Shown here piece after piece: positions 22,613-34,838 of a stretch of 64,000 nt of DNA. The translations under genes were made by a program, and so were the position numbers. The stretch comes from Ustulina deusta (lineage: Eukaryota > Ascomycota > Sordariomycetes > Xylariales > Xylariaceae), in NCBI GenBank assembly GCA_023159155.1, contig JAJNNX010000056.1:124001-188000 (forward strand), read 5' to 3'. The notes below the pieces were generated by a model. It did not search any database. It worked only from the letters and a program-made list of their open reading frames with translations, and was not told where the DNA came from. Numbering within the stretch: the stretch's first letter is position 1; each line of letters begins with the position of its first letter.

Positions 22613-24313
22613 TCAAGGCAAAACCCAAGTAGTAACGCTGCGAGCCAAAGCATTGCCGCTCCAGGTCTGCCCGCTCGCAGTAGTGGCCGTGACGTAGACA
22701 TCATTGCCAAAGGTATTCTCGATGACCACGGTCCTGGTGCCGTCCGGATTGAGCGAGGCCACGGACTGGATGCCGGCGTACCCGGCGTAGCTGTAGCTCC
22801 CCGAGCCGCCCAGTATCACGGCGCCCTTGGGGATGAACTTGGAGATCTGCGCCATCGTGTAGTAGTCGACGGTGAACTCGTACGTCCCGCTCGCCTGGTC
22901 CACCACGAAGAGCCCGCGGCACGTCGAGCAGCCGCCTTGGATGTACGGCCCGAAGGTACCGTCCGAGGCCTCCGTCCACGTGCCGAGAGTCCACATCAGA
23001 GAGCCCTCGGCCCAGTTCTGGAGAGGCCCTATCGTGTTCTTGGAGGACTGGTACCACGAGGTTGAAGGGGATGTCTAGTGCGAGGAAAGCGTTAATCGGT
23101 GGTTCTTTTTCTTCCATGTGGACTTGTCACTTCTCTTGGATAAGAAAAGAAGCAAGGATTACTCACCCAACACTCGGTCATGTACTGATGTTTCCCCGGA
23201 TAATCATTGTGGAAGCTGGTCAGGACGCTCCAGTCCAGGTTCCCCGCATAGCAGTGCCACGCCGCGCCGTTGACGTATGACCCGGCCCCGTTGATGACGG
23301 TGCGCGGGTAGTCGGGTTGGTCGGTGTTGTGGTCGTACGCCCAGATCTGGGTGTTGAACCCTGCGCTGCGCAGCGCCGGGCCCACGTACTGCGACGTCAC
23401 TCTCGCCGCCTCGTCTGCCGACTGGTACATCGTCACGTGTCCGCCGCCTTGGTTGTTGAGGGGCTCGTTCTGCAGCGTTATGGCGTCGATCGTGGCCCCG
23501 TTGTTCTGGTATGCTTGTAGGTACTTCACAAAGTACTGCGCGTACTGAGCATAGTACTGCGAGTCGAGCTGGTTGTTGTTCGCGTTGCCTGTTAAGACCT
23601 GAGTGGGTAGGTAGAGGTTAGAACGGAAAATGCTGTCACATAGTCTCTAATAGGAGTACTCTCCATTCCTCCCTTTTTGTTCTTTTTTATCTTTTTTTTT
23701 CTCCTCTCTCCTTTCTTTTTTCATGATCGGGGCGTAGATGTATACTCACGCGGTTCAATTTCATCCACCCAGGCGCACTCCAAGGGCTCCCCAATATCGT
23801 GAGACCAGACTTGATACTCCGCATAGTGGCCAACATCTTCGCCATGGCGGTGCCGCGATCTCCAAGGTTGAAATTTTGCAAATTCGTGTCCGCTTTTCCA
23901 CCAGCATCGTCATACGTGTAAGCCGGCGGGCCAGACAAGTCTGACGCCGCAATAGTATGTCGGAGGAAGCTGAAGTCTGCGCCGTCGGACGTGAGGAGCT
24001 CTCTCAGCAGCTGGTTTCGTTTGTCGGCGGAGAGCGCGTTTATGACGGTGACGGTGGCATCTGTCACAGACCCTCCAAAGCCGATGATCGTCTGCTTGTG
24101 TCCCGACGCCGTGTCATCGATTGTCAGGTCCCACGTTGAGCTCCCGCCGGTTCCGCGGCCCGAGACGGGCGCTGCGGCCGGACTTAGCTTGTGGCTGAGG
24201 TCCGAGGTGGTGACATATGCAGCGGGTGTGGCTAGACGACTCTCGAGCGCCGCTGGGGATGGCGCAGCGAGGGTTTGGCTGGCTGCCAGGAGAGTTAGGA
24301 GCGAGTAGAACAT
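22613..24313 (-). CDS. Secreted GH30 glycoside hydrolase (endo-beta-1,6-glucanase-like)
   Basis: Exons 24313-23750, 23598-23167 and 23074-22613 (introns 151 and 92 bp, all phase 0, GTGAGT donors) give 485 residues. The signal peptide is MFYSLLTLLAASQTLAAP. The GH30 fold is shown by IIGFGGSVTDA near residue 75, LGSPWSAPGWMKLNR at the end of exon 1, the acid/base Glu in TLQNEP (E233) and the nucleophile in MTECW (E330). A C-terminal beta domain ends VTTWVLP. Neurospora NEG1 and Trichoderma homologues of this type cleave beta-1,6-glucan in fungal cell walls; GH30 glucosylceramidases are the alternative. It is exported and probably serves wall remodelling or mycoparasitism. Each intron falls near a conserved active-site block, which supports the exon model. 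Confidence 0.93.
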
Positions 24314-25150
24314 TGCTGACGGATGTGGCTAAACGGACAAGAAGTGGTGAGCATTCATTCGGGGCGCGTCGTCACAAAGTCGAAATCATGTTCTTGTAGA
24401 GGACGATCCGCTCTCTTTTGTAGTCCCCCCCTCCCCAACTTGCAGGGGCAATGAATCAATGATCTATACTATCTACTGCCTACCGTCTACCACGATGCAT
24501 CTAGCCTAGCTGCTCGAACAACATGAGGATCTCAATGCCCTTTCATGTTGCCTCCGCGTTGTGCCCGTGTCGAGATCACGGTTGCAATGCATATTTGGTG
24601 CCATATTCTCGGTCTCATGCCGGATGAATGAGGGGACCTGCTATTTTAGGGATCGGTGAAGTAGCTCCTCAATGTTCGTGACAGTATTATGTGACTGTTA
24701 CACTGCTCTTGCTTCTAAATCAATCCTAATGGAGTAGGTGGGGAAGGAAATCACTTGAAGTATAATTCGATCGGGCAATATATCAATGCTAATTAATATA
24801 AGTTGCATGGAACATCTCCCTAGCTTACTACCTAGCGAGGAGGCTGTCTCCATATCCTGTCGTGTAGTTGCTGGCGTCAGATGTTTACTTTTGATGTCTG
24901 CTCTAATTTCCGCTACTATACTAGGTAAACTAGATACGCATGCACCGAATTGAGAAGCCACTGACTTGTTTCAGGTTATATTAACGAGTACTAAGGTATT
25001 TATTTTATGTATCGTGGCACATTAGTATATCTAAGCTCTACGCCTTCGCGTTCACCTAATTGTTCCCCTGGCATATCGATAATGGCCGGGGTTTGATTTC
25101 AACCCAGAGGGCATACGGTTTATGAGGGCTAGGAAGGTATTTACCCAAAT
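24314..25150. other. Intergenic spacer upstream of the GH30 gene
   Basis: This is the promoter side of GH30 (first few hundred bases) and then the 3' side of the TMEM135-like gene. It is AT-rich and I see no gene. Confidence 0.5.
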
Positions 25151-27101
25151 TTATTCCTCCTTCACACCACCCACTTGTTCGAGTTCATCCTCTTCCTCGA
25201 GCCCCCAGTCTCTGAATCCCGTGCCCCTAATCCAACTGATGCCCTTTCGGACGTTCGCCTCACGAATTGCTCTAGCGTCCCTCTCGTATACAGCTCCCGT
25301 GATGGCCAGCGCAAGGGCGAACAGCCAGACGTCACCGCCCCGCATAGCGCGCCACCATCGTCGCTTGACGCCCACTTTCCACAGCGAGTCGACGCTGGTG
25401 CGTGCGGTATATAGGAAGATACTACGACCTTCGCGCCGCTCTACAAAGGCCCACAGGCCTGCGAGGAAACCACCCAGGAAGAACCGCTGCGTGGGGAGGA
25501 ATGTCCGCGGTAGCCATGTCTGGAAGAAGCATATACTCGCCCATGCGGTGGACATAGCCCCCGTAGCAAATGTCGTGAGGCGCAGCGCACGTGATAATAG
25601 ACGGCTAAGCAAGTGTAAGGGCGCGTTGTATAATAGCTTATACCGCGGTAGCATAAGCATCGAATAGAATATTATAAAGAAACGCCCTAGCCGCGGGAAC
25701 GAGCGAACCGAGAATGTGAGATATGTCCGGAGACATGAAGGGTCACCGGGATGCAGACTAGCACAGCTTAGCGACGTGATGATGGGATATGCTTGGGAGG
25801 TGAGTGGTGCGAGGGTTGTCAGAGTCGCTGGCAAGGTAGGCTCGTCAGGGAAGAGAGTTGGCGAGATGAATGGTCTATAGACTTTAATTAGTAACGCCCC
25901 CTGCCGAGGAGAGAGAGAGGAAATAGACGTACGGCCAGTTGAGTTTGGCCATTTGCGCGAGATTATCAACGATGTCCCACGGACTAGGCCACTTCACACC
26001 CGAAGGTAAATTTTCTGGCGCGCCGTGGAGATATGTAGTTGTGTGCTTGAAGATGAGATCGAGGAAGCCGGCGGGAGAGCTCTCGCGATCAAACACGGTG
26101 GCGTGCAGCAGCTGCCCTATAGCTAGGGGCTGAAGCATCCAACTTCCAAACCACCATGGACGCTCCCTCTTCACGGTACCGTTTCCTCCGGCCCTGGCCC
26201 GGAAGCCCCAGATAGAACCCTCATCTTCAAGCAGATTCCAGCCAAATTCGAGGGCGCGAAACATGACGGAAATCATGATAGTCAGGCGCAGCTGTTGAGC
26301 GGGGTAGATACCCAAGGCCAGACCAGCCAGGCTGGCCCCTACCGCGGGCGCATAGGGGGATGTGAGTGTGTTGGAGGTTCCAGGGTTGCGTTCACGGAAT
26401 GGGGCAGCCGTGGGGTCGAGCAACTGAGCTCTCAGACGGGTGAAAAATCGGAAGAGCAGTCGGTAGAGCAGCAAGATGGTGGATAAGGAGAGCGATAGTC
26501 GGAGAGCCGAAGACTTGTAAAAGGGCTGCTTATTTTGCGGAGAGCTGGATCTGTGATGGATAGTAGGCAACTGTCAGTCTTCTCCGTGCTTTCGTATCAT
26601 ACATGATATTCTTCGTGTTGTTGGGACTCACTTCTTTCGCCCCTTGATACGCGTGAGGAGTATCTCGTAGGCCTTAGCTCCTATGCCTGTGGCGACAAAT
26701 ACGCGCAGAGCGTGTCGGATGGCACGGGCATTGTAGTTATCTCCTCCTCCTCTCGGCCCAAGACTTCTGGGTGTCGCCTTCTCTTTGCCTTTCCCCTTGG
26801 TGACGTCTCGACCAACGGAACCTCTTCGGTTGCTGTCACCGTTTATGTACTTCTCGACAGTATTTACGGTCGGCGCGCGCTTTCGAAGGGCCCGCGAACG
26901 GGATATGACGTATTTGTGAAGAGTCTCATACTCGCGTGCCGAGATGGTATATCTCAAGGCGTTGCGAAGAACAGGGTCGACAACGGATTTGGGTTTTGGA
27001 GCCGACACTGCTCGAAGCCGTGGCATCGTGTCGGGGCCGAGGCTAGGGATTTCGAGAGGTGGAATGGAGGATAATCTAGGAGGACTCGAGTCACTCGCCA
27101 T
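25151..27101 (-). CDS. TMEM135-like multi-pass membrane protein
   Basis: Exons 27101-26632, 26550-25933 and 25874-25151 give 603 residues. Donors are GTGAGT and GTACGT. Intron 2 (58 bp) carries a TACTAAT branch site. The first about 160 residues are basic and Ser/Pro-rich, probably cytosolic. The middle has a hydrophobic pair (LALGIYPAQQLRLTIMISVM), and the C-terminal third has several membrane segments, including the conserved-looking PRYKLLYNAPLHLLSRLL and RFFLGGFLAGLWAFVERREG. This matches the fungal relatives of TMEM135/PMP52, linked in animals to mitochondria and peroxisomes; the molecular role is not settled. The Pro-Pro junction at exon 2/3 (NWPPFISPTLFP) fits the family and supports the chosen acceptor over a nearer CGGCAG. 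Confidence 0.8.
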
Positions 27102-29104
27102 GCTGACAATCGACGTCCTAATTTTGGTAAGGTATAGATGTTGTCTATCCAGCTAAGCTATCGCCACTGTCTGCTTGCTTGCTCGAATCAAATGGATTGA
27201 ACGCGACAAGCTGACAACCTCTCGCCGAATGGCCATCAACACGACAAGTACAGGTATTATGCCTGCGCTAGTCCGATTTATTTGCTGGACTCGCTGACAA
27301 TCAAGGTCTAGACGTCGCGGCCGCTGGGCGAAGGCATGCTTGGTAGGAAGCGCGCACTGGTACGACGCCGGCAGCGAGGGAGTTCTTTGCGACTCGCTGG
27401 GAAGTTTGGCGGGCTTCAGCTCGTTGACACGCGACAAAGTCAATTCGAAAGCGCATGTACGAGAAGCGCACATGAAGAAAACGACACTATGCGCACGAGG
27501 CAGATTAGGATTACTGGAAGACAATCGGACTATAGTGTAGTGTGCAGGCGCAGTAATGGAGGCGAACGAGAGGGTGTAGACTACAGTACCTGGGTAAGAT
27601 TAAAAACTAAGGGAAGGGTGGCATTGTTGGGGTTTGGGAATGTTGATGCACTATCATGCCTGGGTACCTGGTAAGAATGGGCGGCATGAGAGCTGCAAGA
27701 TTGGGTGGAGAATGCCAAGAAATTACATTGATTGCAGTAGTTAGTACCTCGGCTGGACTGGCATGTGAGCCTGTACACTACCTAGTGAAGGTGCTGCGGG
27801 TGAATAAATGGTGGGGGATTTGATAGTGGAGGTCTGGGGTATCGGGATTTCATCGTCATGGGCTTTTATCGCAGAAGCGCATGCCCAAGCAATCGGAACC
27901 TTGAATATGACGTGCTGAAAAAAGAGAAGGAAAAAAAAAAGGCAAATCAACACCAAGTTTCGTATCTATTTGGGAATTTTAGGTATAACTAAAGACCCGT
28001 TGTCAACACTCGTAGACATACATCAACAACCACCATCCCAGCTCCAGCGATACTAATCATAAAACGATCTTAATACCGTCACTTAATATATAGTCATCAT
28101 GTGACAAACCACTTACAGACTCCAGGAGTATCTCGTCGCCTCTTGCAAACAAATGCTTTCGTCATTAGCGGTTTGGGCTAATGCCTAATCTAGGTGCGCC
28201 CAGCGTTGTCAGATGTCTCGACAACCTGACAGCACACCAATGACAGTAGCCCCTTTTACAAATTTGGCAGTCGATGCACTTTGGACTCAAGTCCCTCGGG
28301 ACCCTTCACACTACCTGGTATTATAATTCTACACGAACCGATTCCGCATTTGGTGTAACTGGTATGCGTAGGAGCTTGATAGTATTGCATTCTCCCCGCC
28401 TTTATTTCAACCTTTTTATATTCTTATTATTCATGAAGTTCCAAGTACGATAAATTACAACATAAAACCTCCTGATTTATCAAACACTAACGACCGTGGC
28501 TCACCCGAAGTTCGCTACGCAAGCTCCTGATACCTCTTTCCTACCCTGGGCGTCAGAGTTATGTTGAAAATTGCAATGTATAACGCATACTCGACGGCCA
28601 TGTATCGAGATAGCCAACTCCGATGCAGCCAACAACCTCTCGGCCGTAGATGGCTATCCTCGAGATATAAGCATGGACTTATCCCTAGTTAGTTAGTCGA
28701 CGACAACCCGATTTACCAGAGTTAGAGATAAAAAATAAATCACAAGAAGCCAGAGGGCCCGGAAGAATTAGATATGAAACGCGAAGTGAGCTTAGTCGAT
28801 ACTCCCTAGAAGCCCTCTAATCCCTCTCGCCTGGATGCACTCTGGGCTAGCCCCGTCGCGGAGGCATTCGAACTCAGGCGGCCTCGTATAAACATAAAGT
28901 ATGACAACGTGCGCCTCAGGTGGAATTAGCTTCCACGTCATATGGCGGATTACTGCGCAGAACCAAATAGACAAGGCGAGACTGGTTCTTCAGTTTCAGG
29001 ATATGAGACGACTTGACGATCCGCTGCACGAATATCCTGATTTTGGGCACTGGTCCCATTATTGTCCTGACAACTGGTGCTATCCCTCTCCCTCGGCTGG
29101 GTGA

Positions 29105-29386
29105 TTATCTAGCGCTATGGATATTATGATCGTGGCCAAATTCCAAGTCGCCATGATGTTCAGTATCAGATGCGCTACGAGGGAAGAAAATTTCGGTGAA
29201 ATGCTCCAAATCTCGAGGCGAATGATGCAGAGGTACTGGTTCTAATGGTGGGTTAGCGTATCGTGTACCTTCCAATGTCGTAGGCAGTTCGTCTCGGTAT
29301 GCCACATCTTCATTAGGGGGACTGTGGTACTCAGATTCAGTACCTACTTTGATGGCTACGCTCAGACTCGTTGGTTGTACCTGGTC
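29105..29386 (-). other. Possible terminal exon of an unknown gene or relic
   Basis: On the minus strand a stop-free run of 93 codons begins directly after a CCTAG acceptor-like site and ends in a stop. It is rich in Pro, Glu, His and Asp (for example GTRYANPPLEPVPLHHSPRD). No convincing upstream exon was found. It may be chance. Confidence 0.15.
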
Positions 29387-30075
29387 CTAGGCTGCTTCAG
29401 TACTCTGCTATTGTGTCGCTCCTGTTTCCAAGCATTGCTCTAGAAGGCAATTCCAAGGTCAGTCAAATATCAAATGTCGTCCGAGGAGAGTGGAAGCCTG
29501 ACATCTAATAAGCCTTGAAGGATTAACCGTGATTCTCTTGGAGAAGTAGGGATAATGCTTGGCTGTTATGTATCATAAGAGGCGGAAGGTTTTGGTAATA
29601 TGTCCAATGATAGACTGGCCGAGCTTTGCGTGCACAGAATAGCTGTAAGAGTAATAGAAGAATGGAATTAATAACAAGACACGTAGCTTAAAAACTAGCA
29701 TGTATAAATGACAAGTCAGACGTTGAGATGAATATGTTGACTCAACGCTAACTCTGTAAGTAAAGAGCAAACAAGACAGATATCAAGTCATCTAGAGATA
29801 CATAAGTAAGGGAGTGGACGGTTGACTAGTAGATCAGAGACGATTCACCTTTCCTTACGAACGAAATCTTGTGTTTCTGCTAGGAGCCGGGCCCACGTCC
29901 TTAATTCCCCAATTCAGAGTAGATATTACAACCTTTAGGGGTTTTATCTCTAATTTCACGTAAATATCCCTACTGACGTCAAGCTACACTGAAGAATAAG
30001 CTTGAACTTGCTAGATTGGACTCAGGGGTACCAGAAACGGGATGCCTTGATGAACTCCAGACGATAATGCGTCTT

Positions 30076-30306
30076 TCACAGCCAGACTCTAATACTGCGT
30101 ACTAGGCGGCGTCCAGCTCCAGCTAGAACGTGCGCATACACTAGCCACTCGATGCCTTTTCGATCGTATTCCAGGAAGCAGAAGTAGGTCTCAAATGCTT
30201 CATGGTCTTCACGTTCAAGAAGAACACCTTCCCTCTCTCCAGCGGGTAAGACTTCGAAATAAATTTGCTGAAGACATAGGTTACTGCAACATACTACAAA
30301 CATCAA
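30076..30306 (-). pseudogene. Possible BTB/POZ domain fragment
   Basis: A 76-codon frame contains GVLLEREDHEAFETYFCFLE followed closely by WLVYAHVLAGAG. This order resembles the end of fungal BTB domains, where an acidic ED(D/H)P/EAF helix is followed by a helix carrying Y-V-L-G. No front half of a BTB domain or intact gene lies next to it. It could be a decayed copy or chance similarity. Confidence 0.3.
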
Positions 30307-31352
30307 TCAATCAAGCAATTTAACCTAACTATGCCGTCGCTTATATCTGACACTAGATGGTACAAGAATCGAACCCTTCGTCCTCTAAACCTAGGTACAC
30401 ACTTTCTTCACACATCCTGATTTGTTATTATTATTGTTATTATTTTAAGGGCGGCGGGTAGACAGACAAAAACTCGCCCTTATATCTGGATTCGTAGCCA
30501 ATGAAAGAGATTTATACTATTGTGTTTACGAGACAATAGCACATTAAAGGAATTGTTGGTCAATTATACGCGTATAGACAATAAACTGCTTTGTGTAGGA
30601 TTCGGAATCTACTAGAGTTCCCATAGCGCCGTCAATCCTGACGTTGCAACCTTAATAGGCTACCTATCTCGGCATCCGAAACTTCCACTGCTTAGCGCAC
30701 AACCTTGGGACGTCGAGGATCCAACGTGGTGGTACTGTTCGGGACCACTATTGACTATTGAGTATACGCCAATCCATAATATGAACAGGGTACGTGCTGC
30801 TCATTACACCACCACTCCACCACCACCAGATAATACCCTCGGTTTCCGAATTCGTAACTTTAATCGTGTACTCCAGTTAACCGAGGCTCTAATGAAAAAC
30901 ATCAAAGCATGGCGAATAGAAGGGTTATTAAATATAAAGTCGCTCCACATTCATGCTAACCACAACCCTTGTCTTCCGCGGTCTAACTAACTCTTCGGTG
31001 GTTTTCCTGTATCCCTTTTATCCCTACGGAATCATGCCAGCCATGGCATTCTGTAAAACTTTTCCTCCCACCAATGCCAAATATTTTTGTAAGAGTGTTA
31101 GTTCAAGGAACGGGCGTTGCCGATAAATCAAAGCTTGCCGTTGCTCGTCCACCCTACTCAAGTATGTCCATGTAGAAGTAGGAATACACCAACAAACGCC
31201 GAACGCGATGCCGACTGAAAAAGCCAAAACCAAATGTCAATGCCCAAGAGCCATCATGTAATGCATTGTAGAAAATCTTTGCTTCGAGCGCCCCAAGAAA
31301 GCACTCTGTCGTTTCGTCATGAGTCCCATCAGATCTTACCCGGCACAGGCCA

Positions 31353-33878
31353 CTAGACCATCGAGTCCACAATGTCGTACGGGGGTGGAGCTCGCTGCTG
31401 TGCCGGCTGCTGTACGGCGTCAAACTGAGGGACCCATTTTCGTAGGATTCGCGGTGTTTCATCGCACGTAACCTCCTCTTTCCAGTTCAGAACGTCCCAC
31501 GTTTCGGCAATGGTATACCGGTGTGGTGCAGACAGACGGGACTGGATCTCGCGGGCGTTAGGAACAGCTTCGGAGCGAACGGCATCAACAGCACGAGAAC
31601 GCCTCGCTTCCCGCTCAGCCACAACATCAGCTACTGCGTGATACCGATCTTGAGCCGAGTTCCAGCCTGAAACACCATTGCTACCAGATGTCAAGACCTG
31701 GCACAGCTCATCATATGGTAGGTTGAGCAAAATGCGCGACAAGATGGACGAGCACTCTGCGGGTGCACGATGCGGTGGCATTCCATCGTCCGGGTACGCG
31801 GCAGGAAGATCGCCGAATTTAATGTTGGATAAACGAGCCTGTTTCGCGTTTGGGCGCGGGATCGTACCTCTAGCAATGGCGGGTACCAGCTTGTCGGTGG
31901 TGCGTGCCCGCTTCGGAGCGGTATCGACACTGGCGCTCATCGGAATTCTCGTAGTCTTCGGGATATCCGGGACTGAGGTGTCCAGTTCAAAATTGGGAGG
32001 AAACTCGTTAATTAGGAAGTTTAAGATAGCAGACAGAAGAATCTTAGTCTCGGGTCCGTATCCGAATTCCAAAAATGTAGAAGGTGAAGCTTCTTCTGGC
32101 TCGGTACCATGGTCAAAGTGCCGTTGAACAGTGTGCTCTAGCACAAAGCCTAAGCCTATCTCCACAGTCTCCCATGTGAGGGTGTTTGCGGCAATTTCCA
32201 AGCCTCGAATCAATACATCCTGCATGGCAAGAATGTGGCCGGCGGCAGCGTAACCCAGGCAGAAACCGAATCGCTCGGCCTTATTACCCGCAAAATCGAC
32301 CCCATTTCCTGCATTACCCAGCATAGGGGGGAGTTGGAAAAGAGGATGCTGATATAAACGCTGAACGGCCATCCACCAGGCGTCTGACCGCAAATATGAA
32401 TCATCGATTTCTATAGTGATAGTGTGAGAACCGCGATCACTTGCGCGAGCAGTCAGGACATGCTGTTTCAGGGCAGAACTACGAGCTAGTATGAGCTTGT
32501 GTCCACTGATCTTGACGGGATGATGGCGACCCTTCGCAGATATAAGCTCCAGAACGCAATCAGCAAGTTCTCCATTATCGAACAGACTTCTAATGTAGCG
32601 AACACCGTCCATTACTTCATCCTCTGGTGTGTTGAACTGTCGCGAAATCGCTTGTGGGGGTAGAAACGGAGGGAACGGGACAGGCGGGTGCGGGTGAGCA
32701 GCAGGATGCTCGTGGCGCGTATGAGGAGCATATGCGCCATTTAGTAGATAAGGAAGAGTTGCATTCTCCATTCCGTTAGGCTCACCAGATGTGTGAGAAC
32801 CGTGAAAGCTGTGAGGTGTTGGAGGACCGTAGCGACCGACACCAGACGCATATGCATCAATGTGAACAGGTGGGGTATGAGCTGGCACTGTTCCATACGC
32901 GTCCATGGTTGACATAGGCATCATATCTCCTCTGAAGTGGGTATTGATGGGTGCAGGGAAGCCATTGCTACTCGAATGGCTATGGTGATGGCCGTTGGGG
33001 CGCGGATGACCACGATTCTCACCATTGATAGGAGGGTGCGGAGGCGGCAGGAAGCCGGGAAGGGGTACAGGAGAGGGTGTATGAGAGTCGAAGCCACCGA
33101 ACATGATACCACCTCCATTACTAATCTGGTGTCTGTGCTGGTGAGGATGCATGTGGTGAGGATGTGGGGCATGGAAAATAGCAGGATGGTGATGTTGATC
33201 AGGCATATGTTGTTGGTGTTGTAGCGGGTGCGATGGAGCAGGAAACGAGGGCGCCAACTCCGGTCTAGTGGTTGAGGTCGCCGATTGAGGTTGAGAAGCA
33301 TACGATAAACCACCATTTACACCTGTCAAGTGTGAGCGAAACGAGGCCGCGTTTGAAGCAGGCACAGAGATAAACTCGAAACAGGACTCACCTCGGGCCG
33401 CTTCAGCTCCACGTTTAGCATCAGAGGCGAGCTCTGTATTGGTATGATCGACGCCGTTGACCTGCAATGGGAACAATTGGGGTAGTTCCTCAGATTGTTG
33501 CTCAGCTCTTTGTTCGGGCTTGGAGGGAGACACTCCAGCGGGCGTGGGCTTCTCCACATTCTGACTTTTGACTTCGTTCTCAGAATTCTTGGCCGAGTGG
33601 AAAGGGTCGCGGGAGATGAGCGCAGCCTCGAGAGACGAAACAGGAAATCCGTTGGAGGACGGAGCGGTGGTCGGCGCATGCTTGGGGGGGGACTTGGCAG
33701 CGGTGTTTCTGGAGCTATCGGGCTGTTTGTTCATAAACGTTAGAGGAATGGCAGGGACCACATGTTGTCGGTTGGCCGGAGCGACGGCAGCGGGCACGGG
33801 CGCGGAGTGCTGCTTCTTTGTATGGCCGGAAGCGGATCTTGCAGGCTTCGGCTGGGCCTTGGGAAACGGCGCCATCAT
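31353..33878 (-). CDS. BTB/POZ domain protein with long disordered N-terminus
   Basis: The frame is open from 34097, but the likely start is the MMAPFPKAQ pair at 33878 (or 33875), because the upstream residues look like translated 5' UTR. That gives 841 residues. A GTGAGT..CTTGACAG pair at 33391-33323 encloses 69 bp, a multiple of three without stop, so an intron may shorten the protein to 818. The first 420 residues are Pro, Ser and His-rich, including a His cluster (HHPAIFHAPHPHHMHPHQHR). A BTB domain follows at about 430-545 (LFDNGELADCVLEL, then VKISGHKLILARSSALKQHV). The C-terminus has NIKFGDLP and an acidic and Arg-rich helix. BTB domains pair proteins, sometimes with Cul3 ligases; the partner here is unknown. 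Confidence 0.85.
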   Translation of the reverse strand: MMAPFPKAQPKPARSASGHTKKQHSAPVPAAVAPANRQHVVPAIPLTFMNKQPDSSRNTAAKSPPKHAPTTAPSSNGFPVSSLEAALISRDPFHSAKNSENEVKSQNVEKPTPAGVSPSKPEQRAEQQSEELPQLFPLQVNGVDHTNTELASDAKRGAEAARGESCFEFISVPASNAASFRSHLTGVNGGLSYASQPQSATSTTRPELAPSFPAPSHPLQHQQHMPDQHHHPAIFHAPHPHHMHPHQHRHQISNGGGIMFGGFDSHTPSPVPLPGFLPPPHPPINGENRGHPRPNGHHHSHSSSNGFPAPINTHFRGDMMPMSTMDAYGTVPAHTPPVHIDAYASGVGRYGPPTPHSFHGSHTSGEPNGMENATLPYLLNGAYAPHTRHEHPAAHPHPPVPFPPFLPPQAISRQFNTPEDEVMDGVRYIRSLFDNGELADCVLELISAKGRHHPVKISGHKLILARSSALKQHVLTARASDRGSHTITIEIDDSYLRSDAWWMAVQRLYQHPLFQLPPMLGNAGNGVDFAGNKAERFGFCLGYAAAGHILAMQDVLIRGLEIAANTLTWETVEIGLGFVLEHTVQRHFDHGTEPEEASPSTFLEFGYGPETKILLSAILNFLINEFPPNFELDTSVPDIPKTTRIPMSASVDTAPKRARTTDKLVPAIARGTIPRPNAKQARLSNIKFGDLPAAYPDDGMPPHRAPAECSSILSRILLNLPYDELCQVLTSGSNGVSGWNSAQDRYHAVADVVAEREARRSRAVDAVRSEAVPNAREIQSRLSAPHRYTIAETWDVLNWKEEVTCDETPRILRKWVPQFDAVQQPAQQRAPPPYDIVDSMV
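33323..33391 (-). other. Possible 69-bp in-frame intron in the BTB gene
   Basis: The donor GTGAGT (33391), the branch-like GCTCAC and the acceptor TTGACAG (33323) are all good, and the length is divisible by three with no stop. Both spliced and unspliced forms would therefore be translatable. Confidence 0.45.
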
Positions 33879-34530
33879 TACAGTGTATGTATATCTCGTC
33901 GTCAGAGCCTGGAATGACGAGACGGCGGCGGCGAGAACGGTCAGGCAAGGCCGCTGGCTAGCTGCGAAAGTTCGGCTTCGTGAGGCGAGAGGGAAAAAAG
34001 ATGGCGGAGACCAAGAGAGCACACCCGAATCAATAAAATAAAAAGTAGGGAGGGTGAGCTGTATGTTGAGTCCGATTCGAGATCCGGCGCGCGGCAAAGG
34101 TGACGAAGGCGCAGAAGAAGAAGTTGGGCACTCGACTTTGACGATGACCGCAACCGCGACCGCGACTGGAGACCGTAACCGTACCGTAGACCGTGAACCA
34201 GGACCTGAAGCTGGCGACTCAACCCGAGCTCGATGGTGTCATGAGCGACGGGTGCACCATACCCAGGCAATCGCGTGCACAAACAACACTACCTTATGTC
34301 GATGGACGGACAATGCTGGCTGAGCAATGAATGTATGTAGGAGTATCGGGCAGAAAGAAAGATAGAGATAGCCGGCTATGCTTACTGCGCGTTTGCGTTG
34401 GAAGGACAATCGAATGGCTAAAAACAGACTGTTTGCTTGGTGGCATGCAAGAAGGTGAAGTATAGAAGGAGTGAGAGTGGTAGCGGTAGTAGGGCTGAAA
34501 TAAGAGATGGTATGGCGATCGAGGACTGAG

Positions 34531-34573
34531 CTGGCTGGCTGGCTGGCGGACTGGCGGACTGGCTGACTGGCCG
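34531..34573 (+). repeat. CTGG-type tandem repeat
   Basis: CTGG repeats pass into GGCGGACT and GGCTGACT variants over about 40 bp in the BTB gene 5' region. It is a low-complexity tract likely to vary in length. Confidence 0.75.
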
Positions 34574-34838
34574 TAGCAGCACCGAGATATAGAGTGTCAC
34601 ACCGTTGTTGGCTATTCAGCCGTTTGGTGGTGATGACGGACTGCGGAAGAGAGAAAAGGTAGATGAACGGAGACGGAGATGGGGATGTTTTGAATGGGTG
34701 GATGGATGATGGATGGATGCTCAAATTGATCGACCAGCGGTTGGTCGAGAAGTGGGCGGCTTAGTGGGGAGGTGATTGGGGGATTGGGGTTGGGGGGCGC
34801 TTCAAGTCCAGTATACCACTGTAAGTATAAGGTAAGGT

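Larger units (their letters stand above)
27102..31352. other. 4.2 kb gene-poor spacer
   Basis: The first about 600 bp are the likely promoter of the TMEM135-like gene. The rest is AT-rich. Two weak relics are noted separately: an open stretch with acceptor-like end at 29105-29386 and a BTB-like fragment at 30076-30306, both on the minus strand. I see nothing else. Confidence 0.5.

Noticed and set aside
25122..25667. Plus-strand frame of 181 codons
   Set aside because: It is the antisense shadow of the TMEM135-like last exon.
30355..30420. Minus-strand GGGTTCGATTC resembling a tRNA T-loop (B box)
   Set aside because: The upstream sequence gives no D-arm, anticodon stem or matching acceptor stem, so it is probably chance.
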